A stretch of 64,000 bases of DNA from Mucilaginibacter lappiensis (GCF_900155965.1 NZ_FTMG01000006.1:186001-250000); one strand, 5' to 3'. Counted from the stretch's first letter, positions 8,163 through 16,170 are shown. The notes: generated by a model from the letters alone, not told the origin. Translations and numbers: made by a program.

Positions 8163-8488
8163 AATCTACCGTTGCCACCGCGAGCGTCCCGTTTAACTTA
8201 AACCAAAGGCTTTAGCTATTCTGCTAATAACAATCTGCAGCATTGGGCTAAAGCCTTGTTTTTGTAGCCAATTATCCGTTGGCTGAAGCCAACGGCAATG
8301 AATTAACTATTTATCATCCTTTTTAATTCATTGCCGTCCCTTTTAAGGGGCGGATAAATAGATCAACAGCCGATGGCTTTAGCCTAACCTCCTACTGCGA
8401 AGATTTGATTTGCCTATTTCTGCCCCTCACCCAATGAAGGAATCACACTCTATTTCTCCTTTATAGACTCAGGACTTCAAACTTTCGA
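8163..8488. repeat. Gene-free interval of nested inverted repeats
   Basis: No gene is seen in these 326 bases. Besides the terminator at 8206-8263 it holds CCGTTGGCT/AGCCAACGG (8276-8295), CAATGAATTAA facing TTAATTCATTG (about 8296-8335), and GATGGCTTTAGCC near 8370, the same word as the terminator stem. The right end contains ACTCAGGACTTCAAACTTTC, part of the short-word vocabulary found in other gaps. Confidence 0.6.
8206..8263 (+). terminator. Intrinsic terminator, 11-bp stem
   Basis: AAGGCTTTAGC at 8206-8216 pairs with GCTAAAGCCTT at 8247-8257 and is followed by GTTTTTG. The loop is 30 bases. It ends the preceding gene and is also part of a repeat-rich gap. Confidence 0.6.
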
Positions 8489-9127
8489 CTAAAGACTTCC
8501 AACAAGATGCGCTGGCAAAGGCATATGCTCACTGAATTTATCTGGCAGTGGTGCCATTCGTCCGTTTTGCAGCGGGATCAGTCCAGACCAGATAGGCAAT
8601 GCCTCATCTTCTTCGTCGTCAACCGGCATACCTGAGCGGATCTTGGCCGATGCCTCATCTATTTTGAAAGCCAAAGCCGTTGTTTTACGTACTTCGTTTT
8701 CTTTAATAGGCCGCAGGTAATCCCAGCTGCCGGGTACAATTTTATCGGTGAGCCATTTAAAGGCTTCTATTTTATCCTCCACACTTTCCACTTTTTCGGC
8801 TTGCGCAAATATCACTACCGAGCGATAATTCACCGAGTGGTTAAAAGCCGATTTGGCTACCACCAGGGCATCCATCAGCGTTACTGTGATACAAACCGGG
8901 ATGCCTTTTTCCAGCTCGCGGATAAAGTGACTACCTACCGAACCATGTATGTAAATTTTATCCTCATAACGCACAAAAGCTGTGGGAATGGAGAATGGTT
9001 TATTTTCATACGAATAGCTAATGGTGCAATAAAGGGCTTCATCAAGTATACTATGGATGGTTTCCGGTTCATAGTTGGCCCTTTTAGCCGACCGGCTCGG
9101 AACGAGATGCGATTTTGGAGTTGCCAT
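8489..9127 (-). CDS. Pyridoxamine 5'-phosphate oxidase family FMN-binding protein (NimA-like)
   Basis: 212 residues matching the Pyridox_ox_2 / nitroimidazole-reductase-like branch of the split-barrel flavoproteins. Typical elements are an N-terminal recognition of small side chains (ALYCTISYSYENKPFSIPTAFV), KIYIHGSVGSHFIRELEKG, and a conserved NHSVNYRSVVIFAQAEKV strand. Such proteins bind FMN or F420-like cofactors and reduce small molecules; the substrate here is unknown. It is divergent from a MocR-type regulator whose families often control vitamin B6 or adjacent genes, so that regulator may control it. Confidence 0.85.
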   Translation of the reverse strand: MATPKSHLVPSRSAKRANYEPETIHSILDEALYCTISYSYENKPFSIPTAFVRYEDKIYIHGSVGSHFIRELEKGIPVCITVTLMDALVVAKSAFNHSVNYRSVVIFAQAEKVESVEDKIEAFKWLTDKIVPGSWDYLRPIKENEVRKTTALAFKIDEASAKIRSGMPVDDEEDEALPIWSGLIPLQNGRMAPLPDKFSEHMPLPAHLVGSL

Positions 9128-9157
9128 AATTTTGTTTTATGTATTTAATATTAAAAA

Positions 9158-9266
9158 TCCCCTCTTGAGGGGGCGCGTAAGGTTTAGTAGTGGCAGGGGT
9201 GTGTTTACGCGTTCATTCCGCCTTGATAAACACGCCCTCCGCCCCTCTCAAGAGGAGATTCGCACA
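9158..9266. repeat. Dispersed inverted repeat (CCCCTCTTGAGGGG / CCCCTCTCAAGAGG type)
   Basis: TCCCCTCTTGAGGGGGCG near 9159 and CGCCCCTCTCAAGAGGAGA near 9240-9258 form an inverted pair with inner GTGTGTTTA and TAAACACG arms. The same motif recurs at 20232-20285 and 20900-20940. It lies in the divergent intergenic region but away from the presumed operator. Confidence 0.65.
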
Positions 9267-9310
9267 ATCCCCACACTTGGTTTTGTTTTTTTATAAAATT
9301 ATGCGTTTAT

Positions 9311-9353
9311 TGGATCATCGCAATCGTCCAATTTTTATAAAACCGATAGTCCA
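9311..9353 (+). promoter_or_regulatory. Candidate MocR operator
   Basis: Half-sites TGGA (9311-9314), ATCGTCCA (9323-9330) and ATAGTCCA (9346-9353) lie directly upstream of the MocR start. The last two are direct repeats 23 bases apart, about two helical turns, as known for several MocR/GabR operators. The first two also form a loose palindrome. Inference from arrangement only. Confidence 0.4.
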
Positions 9354-9360
9354 GTTTATT

Positions 9361-10809
9361 ATGCAGGTACTTTCATCCTTTTTACATATCGATAAAAACG
9401 ATACCTCGCCTGTTTATTTGCAGATAGGCAATCAATTAATGGGACTGGTGAAAGCGGGAACTTTACCTGCCGGATACCGGCTACCGAGTACCCGCCAGCT
9501 GGCACTTTCATTAAGCGTCCACCGTAAAACGGTGATACGCGCCTATGATGAATTGCTGGCACAGGGCTGGCTGGAAAGCAAAACCGGCAGCGGCACTTTC
9601 GTAGCCAGGCATTTACCCGCGTTTAAACCGCAGACCCTAACTCCCGGTTTGACCAATACCGCTCAGGTAGCCGGTTTTAATATTCATACGGCAACACATC
9701 TCCACCGGAAAGTGATCCTTACAAATACACCCCTGCACCTTGATGATGGCTTTCCGGATACGCGCCTGGCACCGGTGCTTGATATGTCAAGAGCATACCG
9801 TACCCAGCTATTAACCGGCAATCCTTATACCCGTTTGGGTTATGGCGATACCCGTGGCTCGGCCTGGCTGCGCGAGGAGCTGGCCACTTACCTGAACCAG
9901 ACCCGGGGCCTGCACATTACACCGGCCAATATTATCCTGGTACGTGGAACGGTGATGGGCCTATACCTGGCCTGCACCGGTTTGTTGCAAGCCGGTGATA
10001 CCGTAGTAACTGGCGAACCGGGTTGGATGGGCGCGCAAATGAACATTTTACAAGCAGGCGCAAACTTGATTAAAATATCTGTTGACGAATACGGGTTGGA
10101 TATAGATGAGCTCGACCAGCTTTGCCGGCAACAACCGGTGCGGATGGTTTATGTTACCTCACACCACCATTACCCCACCACGGTAGCCCTGCGGGCAGAC
10201 CGACGCGTGCAGCTGCTGGCATTGGCCCAAAAGCATGGCTTTATTATTTTTGAGGACGATTATGATTACGATTTTCACTACCAGAATAAACCATTGATGC
10301 CACTTGCCAGCGCCGATGAGGCGGGTATGGTATTGTACTGCGGTTCGTTTTCAAAAACCATATCACCGGCCATCCGGGTTGGGTATCTTGTTGGGGCCGA
10401 AAATGTTATTGAACACCTGGCCCGCCTGCGCCGCATCGTTGATCGTCAGGGTGATACTTTGTTGGAAAACGCGGTGGCCGAGCTCTTGCAAAACGGGATC
10501 ATTCAGCGTCATTTGCGTAAATCATTGCGTGTATACCGGCAACGGCGGGATGTTTTTTGCGATCTGATGAACAGCCAGCTGCACAATCATGTACAATTTA
10601 AGATTCCCGATGGTGGCCTGGCCGTATGGACGCAGTTTGATCAGCACATAGATCTGACAAAGCTTTCGCAGAGTGCCTTAAAACAGGGCCTGTATCTAGA
10701 TGGAGAGAGCGTCGATTCAAATACTATCCGGCTTGGTTTTGCATCATCCACCGTTGAAGAATTGGCGCTGAGTGTTGAAATTCTGGCCAAATTGCTTGGC
10801 GATATTTAA
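9361..10809 (+). CDS. MocR/GabR-type transcriptional regulator (GntR HTH fused to PLP aminotransferase fold)
   Basis: 482 residues. The N-terminal winged helix (about residues 10-80) includes RLPSTRQLALSLSVHRKTV and WLESKTGSGTFVA, classic GntR features. The remainder is a fold-type-I aminotransferase domain with FEDDYDYDF and the PLP-binding lysine in CGSFSKTISPAIRVGYL. MocR proteins use PLP or its adducts as effectors, commonly regulating vitamin B6, GABA or D-alanine genes. ATG 9361 is preferred to upstream TTG/ATG codons because it gives the usual short N-terminus. It is divergent from the flavoprotein gene at 8489-9127, a probable target. The name PdxR cannot be justified from sequence alone. 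Confidence 0.9.
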   Translation: MQVLSSFLHIDKNDTSPVYLQIGNQLMGLVKAGTLPAGYRLPSTRQLALSLSVHRKTVIRAYDELLAQGWLESKTGSGTFVARHLPAFKPQTLTPGLTNTAQVAGFNIHTATHLHRKVILTNTPLHLDDGFPDTRLAPVLDMSRAYRTQLLTGNPYTRLGYGDTRGSAWLREELATYLNQTRGLHITPANIILVRGTVMGLYLACTGLLQAGDTVVTGEPGWMGAQMNILQAGANLIKISVDEYGLDIDELDQLCRQQPVRMVYVTSHHHYPTTVALRADRRVQLLALAQKHGFIIFEDDYDYDFHYQNKPLMPLASADEAGMVLYCGSFSKTISPAIRVGYLVGAENVIEHLARLRRIVDRQGDTLLENAVAELLQNGIIQRHLRKSLRVYRQRRDVFCDLMNSQLHNHVQFKIPDGGLAVWTQFDQHIDLTKLSQSALKQGLYLDGESVDSNTIRLGFASSTVEELALSVEILAKLLGDI

Positions 10810-11274
10810 AATAATCATCTCAATTTTTTGTCGAGACTCATATATGTGTCTCCTGTAAAATGTATACACATATATGCTCCGTTAGGAGCTACCTGTTTAT
10901 AGCATTAATGTACATCAATTTATGCCTCGTAGAGGCTACCCTTTCCAGGCTTTACGTGCAGATTGTGGGTTGCTTCTATGGAGCAAAGGATCTTTTTTAT
11001 AACATACTACAAGTAGGTAGCTCCTAACGGAGTACAATATTTTTTGTACTCTGCTCAAAATTCTAAACAAGGTTGGCAGCATACCAGGAGCTGCAAATAT
11101 GTCTCTACAACCAGTCATAAAACAGAAATGGCAAGCAACATCCAAACTTTTGGTGTGTCAATCGATAAGTTAGGTATACGCTTTAGTTATAAAATCCGTT
11201 TTATAAACTAATTTATTTTAAAAACAGTCGTGTGTGTAAACCAACAACCACACGGCATCACCAACATCAAGATT
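10810..11274. repeat. Gene-free interval with paired GCTCC-TTAGGAGC repeats
   Basis: CTCCGTTAGGAGCTACCT at 10877-10894 and its exact inverse AGGTAGCTCCTAACGGAG at 11015-11032 form an 18-bp pair, and each arm is itself partly palindromic. A third related word, GCCTCGTAGAGGCTACC, lies near 10924. These are typical interspersed repeats of the phylum. No credible coding frame is seen; short frames here overlap the repeats. Confidence 0.65.
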
Positions 11275-11847
11275 ATGAAAAAATTATTATTGAGTGCGGC
11301 ATTACTGATAGCGGTCAGCATCGGGGCCAAAGCACAGGTTTCATTAGGCATTAAAGGGGGTGTCAACTTTTCAAAAATCAGCACCGACAATGTAAAAGAA
11401 TCAACCCTTACAGGTTACCAGGCCGGTTTATTTGCCCGTATAGGCAGCGCATGGTATTTACAGCCCGAGCTTTATTTAAGCGGTACAGGCGGTAAATTTG
11501 AATCGAGCGATAACAATACTGCGTTTGACGGCAAAGTGCGGTTCACCAACCTGAACGTACCTTTATTAATTGGCAGATCATTTGGTCAAAAAGATCTGAA
11601 CTTCCGCGTAATGGGTGGGCCTATTTACACTTACCAACTAGATAACAGCGTGAGTTTAGGCAGTAATCTCAGCGGAGCAGCTAATAATTTTAACAAAAGT
11701 AATATCGGTTACCAGGTGGGCGCAGGCGTCGACATTGGATCGATCACCGCCGATCTGCGTTATGAAGGCGGTTTAACCAAGGTGAGCGACAGTTTTGCCA
11801 AACGCCAAAATCTTTGGGCACTTAGCGTAGGGTTTAAGATATTGTAA
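11275..11847 (+). CDS. Outer-membrane beta-barrel protein (OMP_b-brl_2 / PorT-like)
   Basis: 190 residues with a clear signal peptide (MKKLLLSAALLIAVSIGAKA, cleaved before QVSLGIKGG). The rest is alternating strands ending in an aromatic/hydrophobic strand (LWALSVGFKIL), as in small 8-strand barrels of Bacteroidota. ATG 11275 is chosen because the upstream frame lacks signal features. The function of such proteins is usually unknown. It is monocistronic and ends at a strong bidirectional terminator. Confidence 0.85.
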   Translation: MKKLLLSAALLIAVSIGAKAQVSLGIKGGVNFSKISTDNVKESTLTGYQAGLFARIGSAWYLQPELYLSGTGGKFESSDNNTAFDGKVRFTNLNVPLLIGRSFGQKDLNFRVMGGPIYTYQLDNSVSLGSNLSGAANNFNKSNIGYQVGAGVDIGSITADLRYEGGLTKVSDSFAKRQNLWALSVGFKIL

Positions 11848-11873
11848 AGCGGAAGGTTTACTTAATGAATATT

Positions 11874-11910
11874 AAAAGCCCCGACAGATAATCTGCCGGG
11901 GCTTTTGTTC
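11874..11910. terminator. Bidirectional intrinsic terminator
   Basis: AAAAGCCCCG at 11874-11883 and CGGGGCTTTT at 11897-11906, with an inner CAGA/TCTG extension, form a near-perfect hairpin with A- and T-tracts on both sides. It serves both the barrel gene (+) and the large fusion gene (-) that converge here. Confidence 0.85.
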
Positions 11911-11932
11911 TTATAATTTGTACAGGTATTTT

Positions 11933-14900
11933 TTATTTCGCATTAAACAGCAAACCGGTTACGCCAGCCACCAGCGCTACCTGTTTTACAGGCTTGTAAA
12001 TAAAGTACAGCTTATGCATTTTACCATCCGTTACCGGGTTGATGGCTACGTGAGTAAGGCCTCCTTTTTGATCGGCTGTAGGTACGGGCATGCTTCCTTT
12101 ACCTATCAGTTCACCATCGGGCGCATCTAAGCGGGCCTCAAAATCAAGAGTGGTGCTTGGCGGTGCCTGCCAGAAGTTGGTCATATCTATGGAGCGAACA
12201 CCAGTTAAATCAATATCGTCCACTTCAAACCAGCCACCGTTCTGCGGCATGATCATCAGGTTGATGCCGTTATATTTAAACGCGGTAAAACCGTTCGATT
12301 TTTCGGTGCCGGCAAATAAGTAGCTGTTGCTTTTTAACGTTGCCACACCCCTGCCGGTTAAAGCTTTGATGTTTTTACCGCCATTATCTGTATAAGCGGC
12401 TGATAATACCATGGTAGCATTTGGCTGTTTACCTGGTTTGGGTATGATGCTGCCTGCTGCAGGTAACGATTTCTTTTTATTGCCCTGGTTATTGATCGAT
12501 AGTACCCAGGTAATAATCTGCTCCACATCGGCTTTCTTAATGCTTGGGTGTGCTGACATAGGCACTTCGCCCCAAACACCGGCGCCACCTTTAATTACCT
12601 TTTGGATCAGTTTATTCATCGCCTTAGGGTCTTTTTTATATTTAGCCGATACCTCGGTAAATGACGGACCTACTGATTTACCAACCTCTTTATGGCAGCT
12701 TTTGCAATCCATACTCAGCATAATGGCCTTGCCACTGTTTTCAGGTGTGGTTTGTTCTAATTGTGTTGCTGATATGGGCTTTTTATAATCATCGATATAA
12801 TCAACCGCCACAAAAATACGGCTGCGGTCGACACTGGCAGTTTTAGTGCCATCGGTTACCTTAACCGCATATTTAACCGGTACTCCCGGAAGGTAAAAAG
12901 ATTTGTTACCGCCTGTTAGTTTTACTGTTACCTGTGGCTCTTCGTTACCGGCATATACATTTAATGGCGTGCTTTTAGTTTTGGCACCGTGAATGTCCTT
13001 AGCGGTAACTGTAATATTATAGCTGCCCACCTTGGTGTAGGTGTAATTTAATTCCGGAGTTGTTGTTTCTTTAGTAACTCCATTACCCAGGTTCCAGGAG
13101 TAGGTAATATTATCACCTTCGGGATCGGTAGCCTTAGCGCTTAGCTTAACAGCAAACGGTAAATTACCCGATGTTTTATTCGCCTTTAAGAAAGCTATGG
13201 AAGGCGGTCTGTTGCCGCTGATATAATCAATACGGAACAAGCCGGCATCGGGGTTTTTACTGAACCAGCCGCTGCCATACTCTAAACCATATAACCGGCC
13301 GTCGGGGCCTACTTCCATATCAATCATGGAGTTTACTTTCAGTTTCGGGAAAAATGGCTCCATTTTATCAAAGTCGCCTTCTGGGGTCATGGTAACCGCT
13401 TTTACCCAGCCGCGCATCCAGTCGTAAGTAAGGAATTTACCATTATAATACTCGGGCAGACGTGTTGAATCCGGGAACATATCGGTATAATAAACCGGAC
13501 CGGCCATAGCATTACGACCGCCTGTACCTACCTGCGGAAAATCGGCCGAAGGCCCGTACGGATACCATATAAATGCAGGCTGTGCCGGCGGCAGATCCCT
13601 TAAACCAGTATTGTTGCGCGACTCATTAATAGGATGCTGCGGATCAAACGCTGCGCCGGAAGTGCCGGTAGCGTAATCATAAACATGGTATGGTTTATTA
13701 TCGGCCACAAAATACGGCCAGCCAAAGTTCCCGGCTTTACGGGCCTGATTCACCTCGTCGTAACCCATTGGGCCGCGGGTTTCTAAACTATCGTTGTGCG
13801 CGTCCGGGCCAACTTCGCCCCAGTATAGGTTACTATTCTTTTGATCGACAGTAATACGATATGGGTTCCTATCGCCCATTACATAAATTTCAGGACGTGT
13901 TTTTGGCGTTCCTTTCGGGAAAAGGTTCCCTGCGGGGATATCATAAGAGCCATCATCATTGATCTTGAGGCGCATAATTTTACCCCGCAAGTCATTGGTA
14001 TTACCAGCCGAACGACGGGCATCAAACTGGTAGTGACCCGGTCTGTCATCTAAAGGTGCATAGCCGCTGCTCACATATTTCTGTCCTTTCTCGTCAAATG
14101 GCGTAGAGTTATCACCTGCGGAGAAGAACAATATTTTATCCGGACCCGGACCAAAAGCTATAGAACCACCGGTATGGCAGCAAATTTCGCGCTGGGCTTT
14201 TACTTCCAATATTACTTTTTCGGTTTTCTTGGTAATCGTATCTCCCTCAAAAGTAAATCTCGACAAGCGGTTAACCGAGCTATCGGCAGGACTGTAATAA
14301 ATATAGATCCAGTGATTTTTGGTAAAATCAGGGTCTTTAGCCAGGCCCAGCATCCCTTCTTCGGCATTTACACCCGGAGTATGCAGGGTTTTATAATATA
14401 CATCAAAAGCACCTACCTGTTTTACCTTTTGGGTGCTGTGGTTGTATAGCATGATCTCGCCGCGACGCTGCAATACCAGGATATCCAGGTTTGGCAAAAT
14501 GGTCATCTCGGTAGGCTCATAAAAGTGACCTGTTACTAACTGCGTTTTTTTAAACCGGTCCTCATCAGGTGGCACCTGTGTTTTAACTTTTGAATAATCC
14601 AGATCTTTGTTTTCGCCAATGGCATATTTTATACCGCCAAGCAGCATTTTAAGGTAGTCGGTATCTTTATAGGTTTCATCGGTATGGCCAAGCTCTGTAT
14701 AAAAGGCACGCCCGCCATCAAAATCATGGTACCATACCATAGGATGATAGCCCATTCTTTTGCCTCCGGTATAGCTGCTTTCATCAATAGTAACCAATAC
14801 ATGTACATCGGGTGCAGGCGCTTTTTTAAAGCTGTAAAACTCATCAGTATGTTTCCATACTTTGGGCAGGTGCTTGGTAGCTGCGTTATTATTATCTACT

Positions 14901-15361
14901 ACGTTTAAGACACCCGGCTGCACGTTAGGGCTTTTATCATGAATGCCCGGATGGTCATAAAACCAGGCACCCGCCAAACGGCCATACCAGCCCCAATCAT
15001 ACTCGGTATCAGTAGCCGCGTGTACACCCACATAACCACCGCCGGCTTGTATATAACGCTCAAAGGCGGCTTCCTGCCGGTAATTGAGCACATCGCCGGT
15101 GGTGCTTAAAAAAATAACGGTAGAGTATTTTTTAAGGTTATCGTCGGTAAACATGTCGGCATTTTTGGTAGTATCCACATCAAATCCGTTCTCGCTACCC
15201 AGCTTCTGAATGGCTACTATACCGGCATCAATGGAGGCGTGATGGTAGCCCATTGTTTTTGAAAATATAAGCACACGGGGTTTACCGCGCCCGGCTTTAT
15301 TGAATGCAAGATAAGTGATGCAGCAACAAGCTGTGAGCAAAAGGAGTAGGATTTTTTTCAT
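11933..15361 (-). CDS. Secreted multidomain ThuA / PQQ-type sugar dehydrogenase / PKD / cytochrome c / carbohydrate-binding protein
   Basis: 1142 residues with signal peptide MKKILLLLLTACCCITYLAF. Domain order by motif: ThuA-like glutamine-amidotransferase fold (about 28-245; FSKTMGYHHASIDAG, GVHAATDTEYDWGWYGRLAGA); a beta-propeller of the PQQ-dependent soluble glucose/sorbosone dehydrogenase type (about 265-715; EEGMLGLAKDPDF, GGSIAFGPGPD, MGDRNPYRI, WYPYGPSADFP); a PKD domain (about 720-805; SWNLGNGVTKETTTPELNYT); a class I cytochrome c with CKSCH heme motif (about 880-965); and a C-terminal CBM6-like domain. It probably oxidises or binds a sugar at the cell surface or periplasm, passing electrons through its own heme. 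PQQ itself is not established for the Bacteroidota members. Confidence 0.85.
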   Translation of the reverse strand: MKKILLLLLTACCCITYLAFNKAGRGKPRVLIFSKTMGYHHASIDAGIVAIQKLGSENGFDVDTTKNADMFTDDNLKKYSTVIFLSTTGDVLNYRQEAAFERYIQAGGGYVGVHAATDTEYDWGWYGRLAGAWFYDHPGIHDKSPNVQPGVLNVVDNNNAATKHLPKVWKHTDEFYSFKKAPAPDVHVLVTIDESSYTGGKRMGYHPMVWYHDFDGGRAFYTELGHTDETYKDTDYLKMLLGGIKYAIGENKDLDYSKVKTQVPPDEDRFKKTQLVTGHFYEPTEMTILPNLDILVLQRRGEIMLYNHSTQKVKQVGAFDVYYKTLHTPGVNAEEGMLGLAKDPDFTKNHWIYIYYSPADSSVNRLSRFTFEGDTITKKTEKVILEVKAQREICCHTGGSIAFGPGPDKILFFSAGDNSTPFDEKGQKYVSSGYAPLDDRPGHYQFDARRSAGNTNDLRGKIMRLKINDDGSYDIPAGNLFPKGTPKTRPEIYVMGDRNPYRITVDQKNSNLYWGEVGPDAHNDSLETRGPMGYDEVNQARKAGNFGWPYFVADNKPYHVYDYATGTSGAAFDPQHPINESRNNTGLRDLPPAQPAFIWYPYGPSADFPQVGTGGRNAMAGPVYYTDMFPDSTRLPEYYNGKFLTYDWMRGWVKAVTMTPEGDFDKMEPFFPKLKVNSMIDMEVGPDGRLYGLEYGSGWFSKNPDAGLFRIDYISGNRPPSIAFLKANKTSGNLPFAVKLSAKATDPEGDNITYSWNLGNGVTKETTTPELNYTYTKVGSYNITVTAKDIHGAKTKSTPLNVYAGNEEPQVTVKLTGGNKSFYLPGVPVKYAVKVTDGTKTASVDRSRIFVAVDYIDDYKKPISATQLEQTTPENSGKAIMLSMDCKSCHKEVGKSVGPSFTEVSAKYKKDPKAMNKLIQKVIKGGAGVWGEVPMSAHPSIKKADVEQIITWVLSINNQGNKKKSLPAAGSIIPKPGKQPNATMVLSAAYTDNGGKNIKALTGRGVATLKSNSYLFAGTEKSNGFTAFKYNGINLMIMPQNGGWFEVDDIDLTGVRSIDMTNFWQAPPSTTLDFEARLDAPDGELIGKGSMPVPTADQKGGLTHVAINPVTDGKMHKLYFIYKPVKQVALVAGVTGLLFNAK

Positions 15362-15776
15362 GATGCTATTACAATTGGTTTGATTGGGTTTAATGATCAG
15401 GAATGGGGTCTTCGCAATCGATTACAATAATAAGTATTTGATCAAATTTATCATAAATTATTCATAGAATAATAACAATGCGTTAAAAAGACACAATAAT
15501 ATTTTTCCTGCAGGAAAAAGAATCAAGAAGTGAGAGTCAAGAATCAAGAAAGAAGCTCTTCCAAGGCAAAAACTAAGTAGACCAAGACGTAAGTGTCAGG
15601 AATCAAGAGAGGAAATATGCTAAATACAAGAATAAAAATAAGTGAGGTGTACTTTTTTGTCTTAATTCTTGATTCTAATGTCTTGACTCTTATTACAAAA
15701 AAGTCTTAAAAACAGCAAAGCCCCTGATGGGCAGGGGCCTTTACTAACCAATTATAAACCTAAATTATGAGAAGAG
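15362..15776. other. Gene-free interval with palindrome and word-like inverted repeats
   Basis: No coding frame is supported in these 415 bases. It contains an 18-base perfect palindrome TTTTTCCTGCAGGAAAAA at 15502-15519. There is also an inverted set of words, AGAGTCAAGAATCAAGAA near 15533 answered by TTCTTGATTC and TCTTGACTCT near 15666-15690. The terminator of the tRNA-like unit is at 15717-15742. Confidence 0.6.
15702..15742 (-). terminator. Intrinsic terminator of the tRNA-like transcription unit
   Basis: Read on the minus strand, AAAGGCCCCTG pairs with CAGGGGCTTT (plus positions 15717-15742) and is followed by GCTGTTTTT. It lies 35 bases past the 3' end of the second tRNA-like gene, in the right place and orientation to end a transcript containing both. 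Confidence 0.75.
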
Positions 15777-15891
15777 CTGTAGGAGAAGGAGTCGAACCTC
15801 CACGGAGTGGTTATTTTCATTACTGAAAGTTTCCCAATTTCTCCGCCACCGCGACAAGGAGGTGTGTCTGCCAAAATTTCACCATCCTACA
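15777..15891 (-). tRNA. tRNA-like RNA with giant variable arm, apparent anticodon GUC (copy 2)
   Basis: The minus strand folds as a full cloverleaf of 115 nt. The acceptor stem is TGTAGGA/TCCTACA (7 bp), U8, D arm GTG/CAC with a GG-containing loop, and anticodon arm CCTCC-TTGTCGC-GGTGG (one U-U mismatch). The variable region is 44 nt, closed by CGGAG/CTCCG with an apical TTTCA/TGAAA hairpin. The T arm is GGAGG-TTCGACT-CCTTC and the discriminator is G. No CCA is encoded. U33 is present and the anticodon triplet would be GUC (plus 15853-15855), an aspartate anticodon, yet the D arm and long arm resemble leucine tRNA and the G discriminator resembles serine tRNA. The variable region is about twice the normal class II size. 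Decoding function is uncertain. Confidence 0.7.
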
Positions 15892-15979
15892 GTAAAGTAT
15901 TAAGTCTTCAGTTCGAAGTTTCAAGCCTTAGCCTTTTTGATGACTTCAGACTTTCGGCTTCTGACTTAGAACTTAATCG

Positions 15980-16091
15980 CTGTTGGGGAAGGATTCGAAC
16001 CTCCACAGAGTAGTTAGCCCGCTTCGGGTTTTCTATGATCTCCGCCACCGGGACAAGGAGGTGTGTCTGCCAAAAATTTCACCACCCAACA
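15980..16091 (-). tRNA. tRNA-like RNA with giant variable arm, apparent anticodon GUC (copy 1)
   Basis: A 112-nt cloverleaf on the minus strand, first in the transcript. Acceptor TGTTGGG/CCCAACA, D arm GTG/CAC, anticodon arm CCTCC-TTGTCCC-GGTGG, a 40-nt variable region closed by CGGAG/CTCTG with apical CCCG-AAG-CGGG, T arm GGAGG-TTCGAAT-CCTTC, discriminator G. D arm, anticodon arm and T arm are almost identical to copy 2, while acceptor and variable arms differ but keep pairing. This covariation is strong evidence for a selected structure. Position 37 is C, abnormal for decoding tRNAs, where it is nearly always a purine. It is transcribed from the promoter at 16139-16170. Confidence 0.72.
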
Positions 16092-16138
16092 TTGTTTTTT
16101 TGATTAAAGAACAGAAAGCAATTGTCATTTGCTTGATA

Positions 16139-16170
16139 CAAATTTAATAGACCCATCAATTCCTTGCAAA
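16139..16170 (-). promoter_or_regulatory. Consensus Bacteroidota promoter of the tRNA-like genes
   Basis: On the minus strand TTTG (16170-16167) is followed after 20 bases by TAAATTTG (16146-16139), an exact match to the TTTG / TAnnTTTG consensus of Bacteroidota housekeeping promoters. Transcription would begin near 16132, about 40 bases before the first tRNA-like gene, leaving a 5' leader for processing. Confidence 0.75.

Noticed and set aside
9190..9360. N-terminal extension of the MocR regulator
   Set aside because: The upstream frame runs through a dispersed repeat and the presumed operator, and family members start shortly before the GntR domain, as at 9361.
12411..12788. Plus-strand ORF of 125 residues inside the large fusion gene
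   Set aside because: It is antisense to the cytochrome c region of a clearly real protein and has no family features.
15820..15850. An intron in the tRNA-like genes explaining the long variable region
   Set aside because: The extra sequence sits between base-paired arms of the variable stem, not in the anticodon loop where tRNA group I introns normally lie, and is too short for a self-splicing intron.
15777..16091. Ordinary tRNA-Leu or tRNA-Ser genes
   Set aside because: The D arm resembles tRNA-Leu, but no Leu or Ser anticodon fits the loop with U33, G73 excludes normal leucine identity, and the variable region is far too long. The unusual interpretation was therefore kept, with moderate confidence.
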